10,223 nucleotides of DNA from Prevotella sp. UBA3294 (GTDB taxonomy: Bacteria; Bacteroidota; Bacteroidia; Bacteroidales; Bacteroidaceae), in NCBI GenBank assembly GCA_002361535.1, contig DETG01000133.1:17370-27592 (forward strand). The letters run 5' to 3'. Below the pieces are notes generated by a model. That model was not told where the DNA came from, searched no databases, and was given only the letters and a program-made list of their open reading frames with translations. Made by a program: the position numbers and the translations under genes. Positions 6,830-10,223 of the stretch are shown one piece after another. Positions within the stretch are counted from its first letter, which is position 1; each line of letters begins with the position of its first letter.

Positions 6830-7144
6830 CTATTTCACGGAAATCTTGCGAACAACCTTACCTACCTTCACAATGTAGCATCCCTTCGGCAGACTGAGCT
6901 CATAGCTGCGCTCCGGGCCATCAACTTTCACACTCATCACACGCACACCGGCCACATTGTAGATGTACAGCATCTGACCGTTGGCATTAGACACCACCAA
7001 CGTGTTTCCCTGTAGCACGACAGCAGGTTGTAGAATCTCCTGCTCAATGATCTCGATAGAGCGTGTTGACGACGCAATCATGGTGGCGGGAATGCCAAAC
7101 ATCATTGCGGCGGCGAGGGTTATCGTGAGTATCTTTTTCTTCAT
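6830..7144 (-). CDS. Small secreted protein consisting almost only of a type IX-like C-terminal sorting domain
   Basis: A 104-residue protein with a signal peptide (MKKKILTITLAAAMMFGIPA, cleavage near 24-26). After a short linker, residues about 45-104 look like the type IX secretion C-terminal domain or the related Bacteroidales tail domain. Visible elements are GNTLVVSNANGQMLYIYNVA (46-65), the basic GVRVMSV strand, then the closing LPKGCYIVKVGKVVRKISVK (85-104), with the typical LxxGxYIV and terminal Lys-rich strand. There is almost no cargo before it, which is odd because such domains normally sit at the end of large exported proteins. It is the first gene of the unit leading to the L,D-transpeptidase and ECF sigma factor, and has its own promoter. 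It could be a surface-anchored peptide, a remnant, or a regulatory decoy; the domain call is fairly good, the role unknown. Confidence 0.8.
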   Translation of the reverse strand: MKKKILTITLAAAMMFGIPATMIASSTRSIEIIEQEILQPAVVLQGNTLVVSNANGQMLYIYNVAGVRVMSVKVDGPERSYELSLPKGCYIVKVGKVVRKISVK

Positions 7145-7154
7145 AAGCGCTTAT
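7143..7154. repeat. 12-bp perfect palindrome overlapping the start codon of the first ECF-unit gene
   Basis: ATAAGCGCTTAT at 7143-7154 is a perfect palindrome that includes the AT of the start codon at 7144 and lies just downstream of the predicted transcription start. Its place would suit an operator or a weak leader hairpin that affects initiation, but a 12-bp palindrome can occur by chance. Confidence 0.4.
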
Positions 7155-7162
7155 ATTTTCTG

Positions 7163-7194
7163 CAAATATACATGTTTTCTCCGAAACAAACAAC
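7163..7194 (-). promoter_or_regulatory. Candidate promoter of the five-gene envelope/ECF unit
   Basis: On the minus strand the -7 box TATATTTG (7170-7163) fits TAnnTTTG exactly. The -33 is less sharp: GTTG at 20 nt spacing (7194-7191) or TTTG at 16 nt (7190-7187), within a T/G-rich stretch next to the T-tract of the rnz terminator. The predicted start of transcription near 7158 leaves a leader of only about 14 nt before the ATG at 7144. Confidence 0.65.
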
Positions 7195-7235
7195 AAAAAA
7201 TGTAAAAAAAACACGATCAGCCTCGATTTTTTACA
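7195..7235 (-). terminator. Probable intrinsic terminator after rnz
   Basis: A 9-bp exact inverted repeat, TGTAAAAAA at 7201-7209 with its complement at 7227-7235, has a further CGA/TCG pairing at its tip (7214-7216 with 7223-7225). On the minus strand it is followed by a run of six T (7200-7195). It begins 3 bp after the rnz TAA stop. The stem is A/T-rich and so weaker than the one at 3802-3829. Confidence 0.55.
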
Positions 7236-7238
7236 ATA

Positions 7239-8153
7239 TTACAGCTCAAACACATCATTTTCGGCTGTCAGGTAAGTCTCTGGAAACACCGCACGCGCTT
7301 CGTTGAGCATCACCTGCTCGTCCTCATACCGGGCGGAATAATGTCCCAGCAACAGACGACCGGCACCGGCAGCCTTCGCCACCATCGCGGCTTGTTCCGC
7401 CGTACTATGATAGTACAGCTTCGCACGGTCGGCCTGTTCGTTGCAGTACGTACTCTCGTGGTAGAGCAGGTCAACACCTTTCACCATCTCTGCCAGTCGC
7501 GGCATGTATTTCGTGTCACTGCAGAAGGCATACGACCTCGCTGGATCGGCGGGCGTCACCAGTTCTTCATGGGGCACCACGTCACCGTTCTCCTTCACCC
7601 AGCCGGCACCGTTCTTGATGTTGTTGATCTGACTGACGGGGATCTCCAAGTAGTCGATCATATCGCGCCGGATATGGGGCAGCGTGGCCTTTTCCCGGAA
7701 CAGGAAACCGCAACAGGCGACACGGTGGTTCAACGGGATACTGCTCACCGTCAGACTCCTATCTTCGTAGATCACCTGCATCACGGTGGTATCAACGGCA
7801 TGGAACACCACCTCGAACTCAAGTCCTTTGCAGAACAGTTCCATCTGTGCCTGCAGCAGCACCTCCAACTCCTGGGGGGCATACACATGCAACGGGGCGG
7901 TGCGTCCTAACAGACCGAAGGTACTGATCATACCGATCAGACCAAAGCAGTGGTCACCGTGAAGATGGGAGATAAAGACCGCATGCAGACGGTTGAAATG
8001 GATATGTGAGCGGCGCAGCTGGATCTGTGTCCCTTCACCGCAGTCGATCATGAACTGCTTGTCACGCAGCTCCACCACCTGCGAGGTGGGCATGTGTTTC
8101 AAGGTGGGCAACGCACTCCCACATCCTAAGATATATACTCTGAATGGCTGCAT
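7239..8153 (-). CDS. rnz: Ribonuclease Z (tRNA 3' processing endonuclease)
   Basis: A 304-residue short-form RNase Z of the metallo-beta-lactamase fold, which cuts the 3' trailer from tRNA precursors in the cytoplasm. The zinc ligands are in place: HLHGDH (63-68), His143 in LNHR, Asp213 in CSDT and His271 in LLGHYSARY. STAEQA (250-255) after His249 is the family's HST loop. The N-terminal GCGSALPT (10-17) and the QFMIDCGEGTQIQL stretch (33-46) are also standard. Length is usual for bacterial short-form enzymes. The ATG is 7 bp after the stop of the lipoprotein gene and is preceded by GAGG directly next to it. It is the last gene of the mazG unit. Confidence 0.97.
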   Translation of the reverse strand: MQPFRVYILGCGSALPTLKHMPTSQVVELRDKQFMIDCGEGTQIQLRRSHIHFNRLHAVFISHLHGDHCFGLIGMISTFGLLGRTAPLHVYAPQELEVLLQAQMELFCKGLEFEVVFHAVDTTVMQVIYEDRSLTVSSIPLNHRVACCGFLFREKATLPHIRRDMIDYLEIPVSQINNIKNGAGWVKENGDVVPHEELVTPADPARSYAFCSDTKYMPRLAEMVKGVDLLYHESTYCNEQADRAKLYYHSTAEQAAMVAKAAGAGRLLLGHYSARYEDEQVMLNEARAVFPETYLTAENDVFEL

Positions 8154-8160
8154 CCTCGAG

Positions 8161-8724
8161 TTATTTCAGACGTTTATAGGCATAGATGCCCTTGTCGTTC
8201 TCCAAGAGCAGACTGTCGGCCCCTAACTCATAGATGCTGAAGGTATCGGCAGAGAGCACCAACAGACCATTGCAGATCTTCCAGTCAACCAATGGCTTCG
8301 GCTCGGTGATGTCAGACACCACGACACCGCCTTCCTGCAGTTCGAACGACTTGTCGAGACTCACCCATTTGCCCAATAAGGTAGTCATGTTCACCACCTC
8401 CTTGGCTTTCGCCGGCTCATCGGCGGTGGCCTCGTGGGCTAACATCACCGCCATGCGGTCGCCCACGCCGAGTCCTCCTTTGACGTTCGACACGGAGTCG
8501 TCGTTGATACTGATATAGAGGGTGTCGCCCTTGTCGGTAATCAGCTCCAGCGTATGCATGGCCGACCCGTCGCCGCATCGCCCGTAGAGACTCTTGTCCT
8601 CGATGGTTTCTTCTGCAATAATTGTCGTATCTTTTTCAACGGCAGGAGCAGGTTTCTGATCCTTACAGGAGAACGTGAGGGTGATAACCGTCAGTCCTAA
8701 AAAGAGATAAACCAATTTCTTCAT
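8161..8724 (-). CDS. Predicted lipoprotein with lipocalin-like C-terminal region
   Basis: The ATG at 8724 gives 187 residues beginning MKKLVYLFLGLTVITLTFSC, a lipoprotein signal with a loose lipobox and acceptor Cys20. An in-frame ATG at 8784 would overlap mazG and add 20 hydrophilic residues ahead of the signal, so it was not chosen. After a Pro/Glu/Thr-rich linker (about 24-44) comes a beta-rich part (about 46-110). The last part (about 116-185) starts LLGKWVSLDKSFELQ and ends with WKICNGLLVL and GIYAYKRL, which resembles lipocalin-like domains of Bacteroidota lipoproteins. Similarity is by pattern only and no ligand can be named. It starts 25 bp after the mazG stop and ends 7 bp before rnz, so it is probably co-transcribed with both, although its function need not be linked. 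Confidence 0.85.
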   Translation of the reverse strand: MKKLVYLFLGLTVITLTFSCKDQKPAPAVEKDTTIIAEETIEDKSLYGRCGDGSAMHTLELITDKGDTLYISINDDSVSNVKGGLGVGDRMAVMLAHEATADEPAKAKEVVNMTTLLGKWVSLDKSFELQEGGVVVSDITEPKPLVDWKICNGLLVLSADTFSIYELGADSLLLENDKGIYAYKRLK

Positions 8725-8749
8725 AATCTTTACTTGATTCAATGCTGTT

Positions 8750-9607
8750 CTACTCTTGTTTCTTTGCTTCATTCCACAATTCATCCATTTCGGATAACGT
8801 CATTTCTGTCAATGGCTTACCCTCCTTGATCGAATGGGCTTCTATATAGTTGAACCGTCGGATGAATTTCTGGTTCGTATGCTCTAATGCGTTGTCGGGG
8901 TTGAGCTTGTACAAACGGGCGGCGTTGATCACCGAGAAGAGGAAGTCACCCAACTCTTTCGTGGCATTCTCTTTGTCCTCTTTTTTCAACTCCGTTTCCA
9001 GTTCGCCGAGCTCCTCCCTCACCTTCTTCCACACATCCTGCTTATCCTCCCAGTCGAAGCCCACATTGCGCGCTTTGTCCTGGATGCGGTAAGCCTTGAT
9101 CAGACTGGGCAGGGCATCGGGCACACCGCTCAGCACGCTCTTGTTACCGTCCTTCTCTTTCAGCTTGATCTGTTCCCAGTTCTGCAGCACTTGGTCGGCG
9201 GTTGTCACATCCTCGCATGCCTTGTCTGCTTCCTTCGCCTGGTAGCGTGGATCATCGAGGGGCAGCGGATCCTTCTTCCCCACCTGCGAAGGGTCGTAGA
9301 TATGGGGATGGCGGAAGATCAGCTTTTCGGCCTGCTGGTTACACACATCGGCGATGTCGAAGTCATCGGTCTCTGATCCGATCTTCGCATAGAACAGTAC
9401 GTGCATCAGTACGTCACCTAACTCTTTCCGGATATTATGGGTGTCGTTCTTCATCAGCGCATCGCACAGCTCGAACGTCTCCTCGATGGTGTTGGGGCGC
9501 AGACTCTCATTGGTCTGCTTTCTGTCCCAAGGACATTTCTCACGCAGCTGGTCGAGCACATCGATCAGTCGCCCGAAAGCCTCCAGTTTCTCTTCTCTTG
9601 TATGCAT
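8750..9607 (-). CDS. mazG: MazG nucleoside triphosphate pyrophosphohydrolase
   Basis: A cytoplasmic enzyme that hydrolyses NTPs/dNTPs to monophosphates and pyrophosphate, thought to clear aberrant nucleotides and, in E. coli, to modulate stringent signalling. It is the two-domain form. The first domain (about 8-100) has CPWDRKQT (25-32), EETFEL (42-47) and KELGDVLMHVLFYAKI (61-76). The second (about 165-260) has RIQDKARNVGFDW (174-186), REELGELETEL (197-207) and KELGDFLFSVINAARL (217-232), each with the metal-binding acidic residues. Between them, after FRHPHIYD (98-105), is a charged insert of about 30 residues (106-136) before NWEQIKLKEK (143-152), which makes it longer (285) than the E. 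coli protein (about 263). First gene of the mazG-lipoprotein-rnz unit, divergent from uxaB. Confidence 0.96.
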   Translation of the reverse strand: MHTREEKLEAFGRLIDVLDQLREKCPWDRKQTNESLRPNTIEETFELCDALMKNDTHNIRKELGDVLMHVLFYAKIGSETDDFDIADVCNQQAEKLIFRHPHIYDPSQVGKKDPLPLDDPRYQAKEADKACEDVTTADQVLQNWEQIKLKEKDGNKSVLSGVPDALPSLIKAYRIQDKARNVGFDWEDKQDVWKKVREELGELETELKKEDKENATKELGDFLFSVINAARLYKLNPDNALEHTNQKFIRRFNYIEAHSIKEGKPLTEMTLSEMDELWNEAKKQE

Positions 9608-9622
9608 TTTGATTCATTTTTT

Positions 9623-9645
9623 CGGGGGTTGCGAGATTACCCCCG
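9623..9645. repeat. GC-rich hairpin in the mazG leader
   Basis: CGGGGGT at 9623-9629 pairs with ACCCCCG at 9639-9645 around a 9-nt loop. In the minus-strand mRNA this stem ends 15 nt before the mazG ATG (9607) and is followed by an A-rich stretch containing no U-run, so it is not a terminator. It stands out in an AT-rich region and could influence mazG translation or mRNA stability. Confidence 0.6.
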
Positions 9646-9685
9646 TGCTATCTCACCTCCGCATGAAACCCGCGAAAGTTTGTTG

Positions 9686-9717
9686 CAAATGTCGCAATTA
9701 TTTCGGATATTACCAAA
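9686..9717 (-). promoter_or_regulatory. Possible mazG promoter
   Basis: On the minus strand TTTG (9717-9714), 20 nt, then GACATTTG (9693-9686) fits the Bacteroides consensus with one mismatch in the -7 box (G for the first T). It would give a leader of about 75 nt containing the GC-rich hairpin. This is the best match in the gap, but it is not a perfect one. Confidence 0.35.
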
Positions 9718-9732
9718 TAAATCGCATAGATT

Positions 9733-9758
9733 TTTGCGAACGGTCGGTTGTTCGCAAA
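9733..9758. promoter_or_regulatory. 9-bp inverted repeat between divergent mazG and uxaB, possible operator
   Basis: TTTGCGAAC at 9733-9741 and its exact reverse complement at 9750-9758 flank an 8-nt spacer. It lies about 50 bp upstream of the uxaB -7 box and about 16 bp upstream of the possible mazG -33, a suitable place for a regulator acting on one or both promoters. Two smaller dyads follow toward uxaB: GTTAA-A-TTAAC at 9766-9776 and CAACGTTG at 9791-9798. No regulator can be named. Confidence 0.5.
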
Positions 9759-9810
9759 CCTTTACGTTAAATTAACACGTCAGAACGTATCAACGTTGGC
9801 AAGTTTTTTA

Positions 9811-9818
9811 TATCTTTG
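9811..9818 (+). promoter_or_regulatory. uxaB promoter -7 box
   Basis: TATCTTTG at 9811-9818 matches TAnnTTTG exactly, 38 bp before the uxaB ATG. No TTTG is found 17-21 nt upstream, so the -33 element appears missing. A promoter with a good -7 and no -33 often depends on an activator; here the dyads at 9733-9798 would be candidates. That is inference. Confidence 0.6.
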
Positions 9819-9856
9819 CATCACAAATCAAAAAACGATCAATTTATAAACAAATC

Positions 9857-10223
9857 ATGAAAAAATTACAAGCTTTAAACAAACAGACTGCGCCCAAAAG
9901 CGTGATGCCTGAGAGAATCATTCAGTTTGGTGAGGGTAACTTCCTCCGTGCATTCGTTGACTGGATTATCTGGAACATGGATGCCAAGACCAACTTCAAC
10001 GGAAGTGTGGTGGTGGTACAGCCCATCGAGAGAGGTATGGTTGACTGGCTCAACGGTCAGGACTGTCTGTACCACGTGAATCTGCAGGGCCGTCTCAACG
10101 GAGAGGCCGTGAACAGCTTAGAGCGTATCGATGTCATCAGTCGTGCACTGAACCCCTATAGCCAGAACGCTGCCTTCATGGCTTTGGCCGAGCAGCCCGA
10201 GATCCGTTTCGTCATCTCCAACA
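9857..10223 (+). CDS. uxaB: Tagaturonate reductase (altronate oxidoreductase), N-terminal part
   Basis: The first 122 codons are in the window; the gene runs past the right edge (family length about 480). The ATG at 9857 begins MKKLQALNKQTAPKSVMPER, then IIQFGEGNFLRAFVDWII (21-38), the NAD-binding GxGxxxR stretch as found in UxaB, followed by VVVVQPIERG (51-60). UxuB-type and mannitol dehydrogenases of the same superfamily instead usually carry a GxGxFHRAH form, so UxaB is preferred. The enzyme reduces D-tagaturonate to D-altronate with NADH in the galacturonate branch of pectin breakdown, in the cytoplasm. It is the only plus-strand gene. The leader is A-rich with no clear Shine-Dalgarno. 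Partner genes (uxaA, uxaC) are not in the window but may lie downstream. Confidence 0.9.
   Translation, partial: MKKLQALNKQTAPKSVMPERIIQFGEGNFLRAFVDWIIWNMDAKTNFNGSVVVVQPIERGMVDWLNGQDCLYHVNLQGRLNGEAVNSLERIDVISRALNPYSQNAAFMALAEQPEIRFVISN

Noticed and set aside
8725..8784. N-terminal extension of the lipocalin-like lipoprotein from ATG 8784
   Set aside because: It would overlap the mazG end and push the lipoprotein signal 20 residues inside; ATG 8724 gives a normal signal.
9623..9645. GC-rich hairpin before mazG as a terminator
   Set aside because: No T-run follows on either strand, and no gene on either strand ends just before it.
9608..9856. Small gene or structured RNA gene in the mazG-uxaB gap
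   Set aside because: No tRNA-like fold and no short frame with credible start and codon use was seen; the gap is explained by two divergent promoters and dyads.

Overview
The window looks like a chromosomal segment of a Bacteroidota bacterium, most likely Bacteroidales and probably Prevotellaceae (the rank is inference). Three things point there. Several genes are preceded by the Bacteroides-type promoter, with a -7 box TAnnTTTG and sometimes a -33 TTTG about 19-20 nt upstream. Leaders are A/T-rich with no strong Shine-Dalgarno sequence. The protein families are also typical: a secretion-tail-like (type IX) domain, an ECF sigma factor paired with a small one-pass membrane protein, LysM glucosaminidase, and UxaB. 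Coding sequence is moderately GC-rich, while the gaps between genes are very AT-rich.

Layout. Ten genes lie on the minus strand and one, at the right edge, on the plus strand. From right to left: uxaB (plus strand, cut by the window end) is divergent from a three-gene minus-strand unit, mazG, a lipocalin-like lipoprotein and rnz, which ends in a hairpin/T-tract terminator near 7195-7235. Next is a compact five-gene unit: a small secreted protein that is almost only a type IX-like C-terminal domain, a YcbB-type L,D-transpeptidase lipoprotein, an ECF sigma factor, a one-pass membrane protein (putative anti-sigma) and a small Spy/CpxP-like exported protein. This unit ends in a 28-bp perfect palindrome that overlaps the last stop codon. 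After it come a LysM glucosaminidase with its own consensus promoter, pheT with its own promoter, and the start of yebC at the left edge. An unusual iterated repeat lies between pheT and yebC.

How the genes relate. The middle of the window (2836-7144) is devoted to the cell envelope: peptidoglycan cross-linking (L,D-transpeptidase), peptidoglycan cleavage (glucosaminidase), exported small proteins, and an ECF sigma/putative anti-sigma pair that could sense envelope state. The flanks are housekeeping functions (PheRS beta chain, YebC, RNase Z, MazG) and galacturonate catabolism (UxaB). No mobile element, CRISPR array, rRNA or tRNA was seen. Nothing here is clearly a new defence or mobile system. 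The best candidate for something undescribed is the five-gene envelope/ECF unit headed by a cargo-less secretion-tail protein.
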